In this document: positions 23,432-32,085 of the stretch, one piece after another
Layout: every line of letters starts with the position of its first letter
How positions within the stretch are numbered: the first letter of the stretch is position 1
NCBI RefSeq assembly: GCF_027988105.1
Contig: NZ_JAQJZJ010000016.1
Location: forward strand, 1-60,199
Direction of reading: 5' to 3'
Length of the DNA: 60,199 bases
Origin: Pseudomonas aestuarii
GTDB taxonomy: Bacteria > Pseudomonadota > Gammaproteobacteria > Pseudomonadales > Pseudomonadaceae
Made by a program: the position numbers and the translations under genes
Notes under the pieces: generated by a model
The model's database searches: none
The model's input: the letters and a program-made list of their open reading frames with translations, nothing else
Told to the model about the DNA's origin: nothing

Positions 23432-24602
23432 CGGGCCGCCAGCTTTTCAGGCCACGGGCAATCCGTTCGACGGCCTGCTGCAGGCGCGGCAGATCCTGGG
23501 TGTAGGCGAAACGCACATGCTGGCTGGCCAGGTGACGACCGAAATCCAGGCCCGGGGTGAAGGCCACATGTTCGGTTTCCAGGAAGTGCTGGCAGAAGGC
23601 GAAGGCATCGCCGCCAAAGGCGCTGATGTCCGCATAGAGGTAGAAGGCGCCTTCGGGCTCAACGGCAACCTTGAAGCCCAACTCGCGCAACGCCGGCAGC
23701 AGGAAGTCGCGACGACGGGCGAACTCATGCCGGCGCTGCTCGAAGATCTCCAGGGTCGCCGGCTCGAAACAGGCCAGCGCGGCATGCTGGGCCATGCTCG
23801 GCGCGCTGATATAGAGGTTCTGCGCCAGTTTCTCCAGATCCGCCACCGCCGCCGGCGGCGCCACCAGCCAACCGAGACGCCAGCCGGTCATGCCGAAGTA
23901 TTTGGAGAAGCTGTTGAGCACGAAGGCCTCGTCGTCCACTTCCAGCACGCTGCTGGCGTCTACGCCATAGGTCAGGCCGTGATAGATCTCGTCGACCACC
24001 AGATGACCACCGCGCGCCTTCAGCGCCCGGGACAGCCCGCCCAGCTCCTCCCTGGACAACAGCGTACCGGTCGGGTTGGCCGGCGAGGCAACCAGCGCGC
24101 CGACGCTGTCCTTGTCCCAATAGCGCGCGACCAGGTCCGCGGTCAGCTGATAACGCACCTCCGGGCCCACCGGCACCAGTTGCGCGGCGCCCTCGACCAG
24201 ACGCAGAAAATGCCGGTTGCACGGATAGCCCGGGTCGGCCAGCAGCCAGTGCTTGCCCGGGTCGACCAACAGACTGGTGGCCAATAACAGCGCACCGGAG
24301 CCACCCGGGGTAATCAAAATCCGCTCAGGGTCTATGCTCAGTCGATAACGTTGTGCGTAGAAGCCGGCAATCGCTTCACGCAGCGCCGGTATTCCTCGCG
24401 CAGCGGTATAGCGGGTATGCCCGGCCGCCAAGGCGGCTTGGCCGGCGGCGACGATCGGCGCGGCGGTGGTGAAGTCCGGCTCGCCGATCTCCAGATGGAT
24501 TACATCGACACCGGCGGCCTGCAACTGGTTGGCGCGGGCCAGCAAGGCCATGACATGAAAGGGTTCGATAGCGCGGCTGCGCGCACTGTAGGACTGGGCC
24601 AT
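23421..24602 (-). CDS. PLP-dependent class I/II aminotransferase
   Basis: 393 residues, fold-type I. Visible landmarks: SPANPTGT (substrate and PLP asparagine), VVDEIYHGL (PLP aspartate and tyrosine), SFSKYFGMTGWRLGW with the Schiff-base lysine near residue 235, and the C-terminal arginine in HVRFAYT. It resembles the aspartate/aromatic/alanine transaminase subgroup; the amino donor cannot be assigned. It is co-transcribed with sfsA and divergent from dksA. Confidence 0.87.
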   Translation of the reverse strand: MAQSYSARSRAIEPFHVMALLARANQLQAAGVDVIHLEIGEPDFTTAAPIVAAGQAALAAGHTRYTAARGIPALREAIAGFYAQRYRLSIDPERILITPGGSGALLLATSLLVDPGKHWLLADPGYPCNRHFLRLVEGAAQLVPVGPEVRYQLTADLVARYWDKDSVGALVASPANPTGTLLSREELGGLSRALKARGGHLVVDEIYHGLTYGVDASSVLEVDDEAFVLNSFSKYFGMTGWRLGWLVAPPAAVADLEKLAQNLYISAPSMAQHAALACFEPATLEIFEQRRHEFARRRDFLLPALRELGFKVAVEPEGAFYLYADISAFGGDAFAFCQHFLETEHVAFTPGLDFGRHLASQHVRFAYTQDLPRLQQAVERIARGLKSWRPDAL

Positions 24603-24797
24603 GGACCTGCCTTGTGAGAGGTTGAGGCGCGGATTCTACCCAAGCCTTGCGCGAAACGGCAGCAACCACGACAACCGGGAGTAGCGCCGCTGGTGTTGTT
24701 CTGGTAAGTTCGCCCGCTTGCAGCCGCAGGGCCGAGCATTTCCGGCAATGGATAACATCCTGCGCAGTGGATTAGAGAGAGTGAGAGGCGGTCATCC

Positions 24798-25247
24798 ATG
24801 CCCACCAAAGCAAAAGCAAAAGCAAAAAGCAGCCAACTGATTCGTGGCTTCGAACCCTATAAAGAAGTAAAGGGCGAGGAGTACATGGGTGATCCTATGC
24901 GCGCCCACTTCACCGGCATCCTCAACAAGTGGAAGCTAGAGTTGATGCAGGAAGTCGACCGTACCGTGCACCACATGCAGGACGAGGCGGCCAACTTCCC
25001 CGATCCAGCCGACCGCGCTAGCCAGGAAGAAGAATTCAGCCTGGAACTGCGTGCTCGTGACCGTGAGCGCAAGCTGATCAAGAAGATCGACGAAACGCTG
25101 CAACTGATCGACGACAACGATTACGGCTGGTGCGACTCATGCGGCGTCGAGATCGGCATCCGCCGTCTGGAAGCCCGCCCCACCGCCACCTTGTGCATCG
25201 ATTGCAAGACCCTGGCGGAAATCAAGGAAAAACAGGTCGGTTCCTGA
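24798..25247 (+). CDS. dksA: RNA polymerase-binding transcription factor DksA
   Basis: 149 residues, matching Pseudomonas DksA. A basic Ala/Lys N-terminus, a long antiparallel coiled coil carrying the DxxDxA tip (DPADRA, near residue 73), and a C-terminal zinc finger with CDSC and CIDC. DksA inserts its coiled coil into the RNA polymerase secondary channel and works with ppGpp in the stringent response. A strong terminator follows, separating it from gluQRS. Confidence 0.97.
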   Translation: MPTKAKAKAKSSQLIRGFEPYKEVKGEEYMGDPMRAHFTGILNKWKLELMQEVDRTVHHMQDEAANFPDPADRASQEEEFSLELRARDRERKLIKKIDETLQLIDDNDYGWCDSCGVEIGIRRLEARPTATLCIDCKTLAEIKEKQVGS

Positions 25248-25254
25248 CCTGACC

Positions 25255-25278
25255 CACGGGGCGCTTCGGCGCCCCGTG
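25255..25278 (+). terminator. Intrinsic terminator between dksA and gluQRS
   Basis: CACGGGGCGC-TTCG-GCGCCCCGTG: a 10-bp perfect stem with a stable UUCG tetraloop, followed by TTGCTTCTGCTTCT. It begins 8 nt after the dksA stop. Confidence 0.85.
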
Positions 25279-25359
25279 TTGCTTCTGCTTCTCTGCGCTA
25301 TCCCCACCGACCCTGCGCGGCAACGCCCGGGCGGCTTCTCCTGTCCCCGCATATGCCTC

Positions 25360-25365
25360 TATAGT
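25360..25365 (+). promoter_or_regulatory. -10 element of gluQRS
   Basis: TATAGT ends 7 nt before the ATG at 25373, so initiation at the usual distance would produce a leaderless or nearly leaderless mRNA. The -35 region is weak. No Shine-Dalgarno is visible. Confidence 0.4.
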
Positions 25366-25372
25366 CGCCCGT

Positions 25373-26260
25373 ATGAACGTTCCCGCTTATATCGGTCGCT
25401 TTGCCCCTACTCCCAGTGGTTACCTGCACTTCGGCTCATTGGTCGCGGCGCTGGCGTCCTACCTCGACGCGCGTTCGGTGGGCGGTCGCTGGCTGCTACG
25501 CATGGAAGACCTCGACCCGCCGCGTGAAGTACCCGGCGCCCAGGACGCAATCCTCAGAACCCTGGAGAGCTACGGCCTGCAATGGGACGGTGAACTGGTG
25601 CGGCAAAGCCAGCGGCATGCCGAGTACCAGGCGCTGGTCGAGCGCTTGCTGCACCAGGGCCTGGCCTATGCCTGCACCTGCTCGCGCAAGCAGCTGCAGG
25701 GCTACCACGGCATCTACCCCGGCACCTGCCGCGACGCCGGGCATGCGCCACACAACGCCGCGATTCGCCTGCGCGTGCCAGAGTTGAGCTACGGTTTTAT
25801 CGACCGGGTGCAGGGCGAGTACCACCAGCACCTGGGGCGCGAGATCGGCGACTTCGTCATCCGCCGGCGTGACGGCTTCTACGCCTACCAACTGGCGGTG
25901 GTGCTCGACGATGCCTGGCAAGGCGTCACCGACGTGGTGCGCGGCGCCGACCTGCTCGACTCCACCCCGCGCCAGCTGTACCTGCAGGAGTTGCTCGGCC
26001 TGGCCCAACCGCGCTACCTGCACGTGCCGCTGATCATCCAGCCGGACGGCCACAAACTGGGCAAGTCCTACCGCTCGCCACCGCTGCCCACCGACCAGGC
26101 CGCGCCGCTGCTGGTTCGCGCGCTACGCGCCCTGGGCCAAGCGCTCCCCGGCGAACTGGAGCAGGCCCGCCCGGCCGAACTGCTGGCCTGGGCGGTCAGC
26201 CACTGGGACGTCGGCCGCATCCCGCACAGCCGCACCCTGGCCGAGGCGCAACTGCGCTGA
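25373..26260 (+). CDS. gluQRS: Glutamyl-Q tRNA(Asp) synthetase
   Basis: 295 residues: a truncated glutamyl-tRNA synthetase catalytic core without anticodon-binding domain. The HIGH-type motif appears as YLHFGS (residues 17-22), a zinc site CTC...C in the 100-120 region, and the KMSKS-type motif as KLGKS near 225. It transfers glutamate to queuosine at position 34 of tRNA-Asp. The dksA-gluQRS order is conserved in gamma-proteobacteria. Confidence 0.95.
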   Translation: MNVPAYIGRFAPTPSGYLHFGSLVAALASYLDARSVGGRWLLRMEDLDPPREVPGAQDAILRTLESYGLQWDGELVRQSQRHAEYQALVERLLHQGLAYACTCSRKQLQGYHGIYPGTCRDAGHAPHNAAIRLRVPELSYGFIDRVQGEYHQHLGREIGDFVIRRRDGFYAYQLAVVLDDAWQGVTDVVRGADLLDSTPRQLYLQELLGLAQPRYLHVPLIIQPDGHKLGKSYRSPPLPTDQAAPLLVRALRALGQALPGELEQARPAELLAWAVSHWDVGRIPHSRTLAEAQLR

Positions 26261-26502
26261 ACTGGCGGGCCATAGATCCTATATTCATGTGCACTCCTCA
26301 CCGAGCGTAGCAGCGGAGCATGCCCCGATGCTTTTTGCGGGCGCGCGCTATCGCGACCCTGGAACTGGTTGCCCCCACCGCTCCGACGAAATGCCCGAGA
26401 GCCATAGCGCGGCTAGCGTCCAGGCTATTTTTCGCTACGTCGAAACGACGCATTGCCCTTATCCTTGCGCCCACTATCCAACCGCCCTACAGGACCGCAC
26501 CG

Positions 26503-27033
26503 ATGAAAGCCCAGCTCGAAGAATTGATTGGCAAGATAAGCTCGGGCTGCATGCTGGCCGAAGACGTCGCACGCATCGCCGACGAGGCGGCCCAGGCCTA
26601 CGCCGACCCGCAGGCCTTCCTCGCCGCCAACCCGGACATCAACTACGACGACAGCTTCCCGATCCCGCTCGGCGAATGGGTAGTGGTCGGCAGCCTGCCG
26701 GATACCGTGCTGTTCCAGGCCGACAGTTACGACCAGTTGTTCCAGCAGATCGTCGAGTCCTTCGGCCAGCAAGTCAGCTTCGTGCTCAAGCCCAAACAGC
26801 TGGTCAAGGTCGAGCCGCTCAAGGCGCTAAACCGCATCCAGGTGCAACTCGGCAGCCTGTCGCCGGAAACCGGCGGCTATGTACTGGTGGACTTCAGCGA
26901 GCCGCTGGATGAGCAACTGCAAGCCGTGCTGGTTTACCGCAGCGACCTCGAGCGAGTGCTGGAGCTGGCCGTGGCAATCGGCATCTACGCCGCACCGGCC
27001 TATGAATCGATGAAAGCCGCGCAGTCCGAGTAG
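26503..27033 (+). CDS. Conserved hypothetical acidic protein
   Basis: 176 residues, soluble, acidic, no signal peptide and one cysteine. I do not recognise the family. The composition (regular helices, LVKVEPLKALNRIQVQLGSL, few low-complexity segments) and typical third-position GC argue for a real gene. No clear Shine-Dalgarno precedes the ATG at 26503; the open frame extends about 60 codons upstream but that part looks non-coding. The preceding 242-base gap shows no other feature. Confidence 0.6.
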   Translation: MKAQLEELIGKISSGCMLAEDVARIADEAAQAYADPQAFLAANPDINYDDSFPIPLGEWVVVGSLPDTVLFQADSYDQLFQQIVESFGQQVSFVLKPKQLVKVEPLKALNRIQVQLGSLSPETGGYVLVDFSEPLDEQLQAVLVYRSDLERVLELAVAIGIYAAPAYESMKAAQSE

Positions 27034-27127
27034 GCTGAGCCGCTCGCGTCATCGCCACGCAAACGGCCCGTAGGGAACTCATCCGCGCTGGCCTGATCCA
27101 ATGACTGTCGATGAACACCTCACTCGC

Positions 27128-27324
27128 CCCCCCCCATATGCCGCTATATGTGAGGAATGCGAGGGTCTTGAGCAGCAGCCGGACGTTTTTCACTACCGCT
27201 CACGCCTGCAACCGCCATTACCGTGCATTAATGGCGGGTCGATTCCCCACAACACGCTGAATGTGTGCCGAGCTTGCTCAGACACGCCGAAGTTCGCCCT
27301 GCTCGTTCGTCTGAGGATCGCATC
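27128..27324. other. Intergenic region before the L,D-transpeptidase gene
   Basis: Holds a run of nine cytosines near 27127-27135, a CATAT...ATATG near-palindrome next to it, and a 9-bp inverted repeat CCGCCATTA / TAATGGCGG (27212-27220 with 27229-27237, 8-nt loop). No gene is visible. The last is a hairpin or operator candidate. Confidence 0.35.
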
Positions 27325-28344
27325 TTGAAAACCACAACCCTGCTTACCTGCGCTATCACCCTGGCTATTCAGGCAGCGGCCGTACCCTTCGCCTTCGCTG
27401 GCGCCGAACCACTCAGCACCGAGGTCAGCGTCGCTGCGTCGCCGCTCACCGCCGAGTTCGCCAACGACGCCAACCTGCGCGGCGAGGTCGGCCCGAAGCA
27501 GCACAACGTCGCCGTGCTGCGCGCGCAGATCCTGCTCGACCGTGCGCGCTTCTTTCCGGGTGAAATCGACGCCAGTTTCGGCTCAAACACCCGTATCGCC
27601 ATCAGCGGCTTCCAGAAAAACAACGGCCTGCCCGTCAGCGGCGTCATGGACGAAGCCACCTGGGTTGCACTCAACGCCGACGTCGAACCAGTACTGGTGA
27701 CCTATACCATCACCGACGCCGATGCCGCCGGGCCCTTCCAGCAGATCCCTGCCGACATGATGGACAAGGCCGCGCTGGAAACCCTGGGTTATCGCAACCT
27801 GACCGAAGCGCTCGGCGAGCGGTTTCACGCCAGCCCCGCGCTGCTGGCACAACTGAATCCGGGCAAGGATCTGAGTCGCGCCGGCGAGGCCATCGTCGTC
27901 CCCAACCTCGCCGACGCCGCGCCCCTGCCCAAGGCGGCACGGGTGGTCGTCGACAAGTCCGACTCGACCGTCACCCTCTTCGATGCCGCGGATGCCATCA
28001 TCGCGCAATTCCCCGCGTCCACCGGTAGCGGTCGCGACCCGCTGCCGCTCGGTGACTGGACGATCCTCGGCGTGGCCAGAGATCCGGTGTTCAAATACAA
28101 CCCCGGGCTGTTCTGGGACGCCAACCCCGCGCACGCCAAGGCGACCATCCCGGCCGGCCCGAACAATCCCGTCGGCGTCGCCTGGGTCGCCTTGTCCAAG
28201 CCGCATTACGGTATCCATGGCACACCGGAGCCGTCGAAGATCGGCAAGACCCAATCGCACGGCTGCATCCGCCTCACCAACTGGAACGTCACGGCGATGG
28301 GCCATGCCGTATCGCCTGGGCTCCCCGCCCTCCTGCAAGAGTAA
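27325..28344 (+). CDS. L,D-transpeptidase with peptidoglycan-binding domain
   Basis: 339 residues if started at TTG 27325, which has AGGA 7 nt upstream and immediately encodes a signal peptide (LKTTTLLTCAITLAIQ..AFA); an ATG at 27265 would put 20 charged residues before it. Domains: PG_binding_1 (about 50-110, RFFPGEIDASFG, GLPVSGVMDEATWVAL), a LysM-like middle, and a YkuD catalytic domain (about 205-335) with GIHGT and SHGCIRL (nucleophile Cys). It makes L,D cross-links or anchors proteins in the periplasm. An M23 peptidase gene follows after 12 nt. Confidence 0.87.
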   Translation: MKTTTLLTCAITLAIQAAAVPFAFAGAEPLSTEVSVAASPLTAEFANDANLRGEVGPKQHNVAVLRAQILLDRARFFPGEIDASFGSNTRIAISGFQKNNGLPVSGVMDEATWVALNADVEPVLVTYTITDADAAGPFQQIPADMMDKAALETLGYRNLTEALGERFHASPALLAQLNPGKDLSRAGEAIVVPNLADAAPLPKAARVVVDKSDSTVTLFDAADAIIAQFPASTGSGRDPLPLGDWTILGVARDPVFKYNPGLFWDANPAHAKATIPAGPNNPVGVAWVALSKPHYGIHGTPEPSKIGKTQSHGCIRLTNWNVTAMGHAVSPGLPALLQE

Positions 28345-28356
28345 CCAGACGCCGCC

Positions 28357-29163
28357 ATGAAGAGCATGCTGATTTTCGCCGCAGGCGCCCTGGCCGGCGC
28401 CGCAGGCCTGTTCTATGTCCTGCAGAACGACTTGGCCACCCCTGCCGTGGCAGTGATCACCCAGCCCAGCCCTGGCGAATACGTGCCGTCTGCGCCGGCA
28501 GCCGTGGCGCCCACCACGCAGGAGCCCGATGTCACGCTGGTCGCACCGGCGATGGCTCAGGTTGCGAGTGCCATAAGCACCAGCGCCGAGACGATGCCCA
28601 TCGAGATGCCACTAGCGCCGACCACCGAGCCCCCGGCCGACAGCCCTATTGCGCAGCAGCCGAGCACGCTACGCCCGGCAATCGAGGAGGCCCGCGTGCA
28701 GAGCATGCCCGCTGAATCCTTGCAGGTGCATCCCGGCGCGCTGCTGATTCCCGTGACCGGCATAGTCTCGGCGCAACTGAGCGACACCTTCAACGACAAG
28801 CGCGGCACCGACCGCATCCATGAAGCGCTCGACATCATGGCACCGCTGAAGACCCCGGTAGTCGCGGTCGACGACGGCAAAGTGGTGAAACTCTTCACCA
28901 GCGTGCCCGGCGGCCTCACCGTCTACCAATATGATGCCAGCGGCACCTTCGCCTACTACTACGCGCACCTGGACAGCTACGCCGCCGACCTGGTGGAGGG
29001 CCAGGAACTCAAGCGCGGCGACCTGCTCGGCTACGTCGGTGCCACCGGCAACGCCAACCCGCTTGCACCGCACCTGCATTTCGCCATTTTCGAACTGGGG
29101 CCCGAGAAGCAGTGGTGGAAAGGCACGGCGATCAACCCCTACCCCTTGTTCATACGGCCATAG
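28357..29163 (+). CDS. M23 (LytM-type) metallopeptidase
   Basis: 268 residues. One N-terminal membrane helix (about 5-22), a long Pro/Ala/Thr-rich spacer (about 25-125), then the M23 domain (about 130-265) with HEALD, YAHLD and HLHF zinc and catalytic motifs. Periplasmic peptidoglycan endopeptidase, or a non-catalytic amidase activator; the metal ligands look intact. Co-transcribed with the L,D-transpeptidase. Confidence 0.87.
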   Translation: MKSMLIFAAGALAGAAGLFYVLQNDLATPAVAVITQPSPGEYVPSAPAAVAPTTQEPDVTLVAPAMAQVASAISTSAETMPIEMPLAPTTEPPADSPIAQQPSTLRPAIEEARVQSMPAESLQVHPGALLIPVTGIVSAQLSDTFNDKRGTDRIHEALDIMAPLKTPVVAVDDGKVVKLFTSVPGGLTVYQYDASGTFAYYYAHLDSYAADLVEGQELKRGDLLGYVGATGNANPLAPHLHFAIFELGPEKQWWKGTAINPYPLFIRP

Positions 29164-29250
29164 CCCGTATGTTGATCAGCCTAGGCTGATCCGGCGACGA
29201 AACCAGACTCAAGCCGCGTCGGCCTGCTAGCGCAGCCAGAGGAAACCCCA

Positions 29251-29589
29251 ATGCCCTATGACGAAGGTCTTGCACAACGGCTGCGAGAGTCACTGCAAGA
29301 GCACCGCGGGATCGTCGAGAAGAAGATGTTTGGCGGCCTGGCCTTCCTGTCCCAGGGCTATATGTTCGTTGGCATTCTCGGGGATGAACTCATGGCCCGG
29401 GTAGGCCCCGTGGACTATGCACAGGCACTGTCCCTGCCCCATGTGCGCGAAATGGACTTCACCGGCAAAGCCATGAAAGGCTATGTCTTTGTCGAGCCCC
29501 CCGGTTTCGCAGACGATGCGGACCTCGCGGCCTGGGTGGCCAGGTGTCATCGGTTTGTCCAGTCGCTGCCGCCCAAGCCGCCGAAGTAA
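29251..29589 (+). CDS. TfoX/Sxy N-terminal domain protein
   Basis: 112 residues comprising the TfoX_N domain: VEKKMFGGLAFL, GDELMARVG and MKGYVFVEP are typical. The DNA-binding-like TfoX_C half is absent (a separate TfoX_C gene is at 11719). The family name derives from a competence regulator, but small TfoX_N proteins have no established role in pseudomonads. GAGGAAA precedes the ATG. Confidence 0.87.
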   Translation: MPYDEGLAQRLRESLQEHRGIVEKKMFGGLAFLSQGYMFVGILGDELMARVGPVDYAQALSLPHVREMDFTGKAMKGYVFVEPPGFADDADLAAWVARCHRFVQSLPPKPPK

Positions 29590-29914
29590 GCGCCGGATCG
29601 ACCCATCCAACCCGGTGCAGGCAGGCAAGCCGCCGTTGACGGCTACACTTGTTCTCGCGTTGCCACGCTCGATCAGACGTACCCTTGCGCCAAGCCCCGC
29701 CGAAGCAAAACCCGAGGCGTCGCGGCGACGAGCTTGATCGTCAGGCGGCTAGTGCAGAGAAAACCGGCATGTCCACTTGTAGCATCAGCGGCAGCGACGG
29801 TACCCCACTCCACCTCGTCGAAACCGTTGCACCGCTTTGCCGAACGTCTGTAGCCCGCGGCACTAAAGTCTGCCGATTACAAGCACCGCCGTCCACAGCC
29901 CCTGGACAAGAGCG
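29590..29914. other. Intergenic region without recognised gene
   Basis: 325 bases between converging genes. Short open frames exist but lack ribosome sites and look like chance. No strong hairpin or repeat was seen. Confidence 0.4.
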
Positions 29915-30265
29915 TCAGCCTTCCCCGGATTCCATGCGCGGATGAGACGGGTCCCGGCGCCAGCCGGCGGTTTCCACCTCCAGCATGAGCAATACCATTT
30001 CCGTTAACTCGTCCTCGGACCGCTGCCCGGCGTAGAGGTCATTCAGCGCCTTGGCGAAGGGAATGCGCAGGTCCTGGTTTTCCTCCCCGACGCTATTGCC
30101 GTCTTGCATCAACTCGCCGATGACGCGCATGACAGCCGCTTGCCACCGCGCGGTGGTCCTCGGACCATCGGCGGTGATGGCAAGCAGCTTATCCTTCGCG
30201 AGCTGGCGAAGGGCTCGTTCCCGCAACGGCCTAAGCGGCCTTGGATTGCGAGTGATCTTTGACAT
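29915..30265 (-). CDS. Hypothetical basic protein
   Basis: 116 residues, unrecognised. The N-terminus is strongly basic (MSKITRNPRPLRPLRERALRQ), followed by a helical part with an acidic C-terminus. The start overlaps the end of the AhpD-like gene by 35 nt, and no other Met is available before residue 46, so it is either a coupled gene or begins at a rarer codon. No transmembrane helix. Confidence 0.5.
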   Translation of the reverse strand: MSKITRNPRPLRPLRERALRQLAKDKLLAITADGPRTTARWQAAVMRVIGELMQDGNSVGEENQDLRIPFAKALNDLYAGQRSEDELTEMVLLMLEVETAGWRRDPSHPRMESGEG

Positions 30266-30629
30266 ACCGGACGATATCCAGCGTTTCCTGGCGGAACTGC
30301 TCGTAATCGATCTGCTGGGCGTTGATAAAGGTGCTGCCCATCATGGTCACCGCCCCCATCAAGCTGGCTTCGGCAATCTCCTCCTCGCTCGCGCCAAACA
30401 AGCGCGCGGCTTCGGTATGGAACAGGGTGCAATACCTGCAACGGGTCGCACCGGACACTGCCAGACCAATCAATTCCTTGTACTTATTGGGAATCTTGGT
30501 CTCCGCCAGCCAGAAGTCCCGGGCCACGCCCCAGAATCCGCTCGCACCACCTTCCGGCATCTGCTTGATCCACTCGGGTACCCGACCTAGGGTCTGTTCA
30601 ATTTCCCGGTAGGTATCTTGAATGGCCAT
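30231..30629 (-). CDS. Carboxymuconolactone decarboxylase (AhpD-like) family protein
   Basis: 132 residues, single CMD domain. The redox motif CRYC with a following His (CRYCTLFHTEA, about residues 65-75) marks the AhpD-like alkylhydroperoxidase subgroup instead of true decarboxylases. A perfect AAGGAGGTGA ribosome site lies 3 nt before the ATG, suggesting high translation. A TATAAT at 30678-30683 (minus strand) is the likely -10. Confidence 0.87.
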   Translation of the reverse strand: MAIQDTYREIEQTLGRVPEWIKQMPEGGASGFWGVARDFWLAETKIPNKYKELIGLAVSGATRCRYCTLFHTEAARLFGASEEEIAEASLMGAVTMMGSTFINAQQIDYEQFRQETLDIVRYVKDHSQSKAA

Positions 30630-30677
30630 TTGTCACCTCCTTCTCCCGTTGGAGAGATTTGCTTCAGAGGTGTAATA

Positions 30678-30683
30678 ATTATA
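30678..30683 (-). promoter_or_regulatory. -10 element of the AhpD-like gene
   Basis: TATAAT on the minus strand about 50 nt before the start. No good -35 match; the surrounding DNA is AT-rich compared with the rest of the window. Confidence 0.4.
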
Positions 30684-30907
30684 GTTCGCTGTTATCCCTG
30701 CACGACCAGGCGGCCAGCCAGCAATGGCAACTGACGAGTAACCCCTTAATAAACAACAAGATAGCCTTATATTTTCTGGGCGCAACGAACCTCCGTTAAG
30801 CCCCTGCAGTTATCGAAGGCAGGCACCGAAACCACCTGCACGCTGGCATTGCAGTGCGCAAAACGCGATGGCGCATAAGCCGCCCAGCCAGGCCTGCGGC
30901 GGTTGTG

Positions 30908-32077
30908 CTAGAGGCTCCCGTGCAACGCCTTCTCGAACAGCCGACTGTACTCGCTCGCGCTAAAGGCTATCGGATTGGTCCCCGCCGAGGGGTCGACTGC
31001 GGCCATTTGCCCGACCTGTTCGATGCGTTTGTCGTCGATGCCGATCTGCGCCAGGCTGTGGGGGATGCCGACTTCGTTGCGCAGGTGCAGCACCCAGTCG
31101 AGTACGCCGATAAAGCCTAGCCGGGGCAGGTTGAGGTAGCGCGCGAGGCGTTCCATTTGTGGCTCGATGCTAGCGCGGTTGGCTTGCAGCACGTAGGGCA
31201 TCAACACCGCGTTGAGCAGGCCGTGGTGGGCGTCATACAGCGCGCCGAGGGGATGGGCCAGGGCATGCATGGCGCCGAGGCCGCGCTGGAAGGCGGTGGC
31301 GCCCATGGTCGAGGCCACCAGCATCTGCAGGCGGGCCTCGACATCGCTGCCCTTGGCCACCGCGCGCGGCAGGTACTGCTGGACCAGGCGCATGCCTTCG
31401 AGGGCGATGCCTTCGGCCATGGGGTGGAACAGCGGCGAGCAGTAAGCCTCGAGGCTGTGCGACAGCGCGTCCATGCCGGTGGCGGCGGTGATCTTCGGCG
31501 GCAGACCGATGCTCAGTTGCGGGTCGAGGATGACCAGGGCCGGGAGCATCCTGGGGTGGAAGATGATGCGTTTGATGTGTTCGGCCTCGTCGGTGATCAC
31601 CGACGCACGACCGACTTCCGAGCCGGTGCCGGCGGTGGTCGGCACTGCCACCAGCGGCGCCATGCCGGTGACGTCGACGCGGTTGCAGTTATCGCCAATG
31701 TCCTCGAAATCCCACAGCGGGCGGCTCTGGCCGACCATCAGGGCGATGGCCTTGCCGGCATCCAGTGCCGAGCCGCCACCGAAGGCAATTACACCGTCGT
31801 GGCCGCCGGCCTTGAACGCGGTGACACCGTCAGTCACGTTCTGCCCGGTGGGATTGCTCTTGATCGCGGTAAACAGCCCGGCCTTGAGGCCGTCGTCGCG
31901 GCATTGCAGCAGGGCGTGATCGATCATCGACAGGGCGGCCAGGCCGGGGTCGGTGACCAGCAGCGGCGCGCTCATGCCGAGGCTGCGGCAGGCTTGCGGC
32001 AGTTCGGTGATGCGCCCGGCGCCGACGTGGATCGAGGTCGGGTAATTCCAGTTCATGCGGTATTGATTCAGGTCCAT
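30908..32077 (-). CDS. Iron-containing alcohol dehydrogenase
   Basis: 389 residues, group III Fe-ADH. NAD-binding GGGSALDAGKAIAL (about 95-108), metal ligands within GMDALSHSLEAY and HALAHPLGALYDAHHG (Asp and three His). An ATG at 32089 overlaps the aldehyde dehydrogenase stop, but GAGG lies 6 nt before the ATG at 32077, which is preferred. With the adjacent aldehyde dehydrogenase it would oxidise a primary alcohol to an acid in two steps. Last gene of the cluster. Confidence 0.9.
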   Translation of the reverse strand: MDLNQYRMNWNYPTSIHVGAGRITELPQACRSLGMSAPLLVTDPGLAALSMIDHALLQCRDDGLKAGLFTAIKSNPTGQNVTDGVTAFKAGGHDGVIAFGGGSALDAGKAIALMVGQSRPLWDFEDIGDNCNRVDVTGMAPLVAVPTTAGTGSEVGRASVITDEAEHIKRIIFHPRMLPALVILDPQLSIGLPPKITAATGMDALSHSLEAYCSPLFHPMAEGIALEGMRLVQQYLPRAVAKGSDVEARLQMLVASTMGATAFQRGLGAMHALAHPLGALYDAHHGLLNAVLMPYVLQANRASIEPQMERLARYLNLPRLGFIGVLDWVLHLRNEVGIPHSLAQIGIDDKRIEQVGQMAAVDPSAGTNPIAFSASEYSRLFEKALHGSL

Positions 32078-32085
32078 GGGACGCC

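Noticed and set aside
27127..27135. C9 homopolymer as a phase-variation switch
   Set aside because: It lies about 190 bp before the nearest start and not in a promoter spacer or coding frame that I can identify; only length variation data would support a switch.
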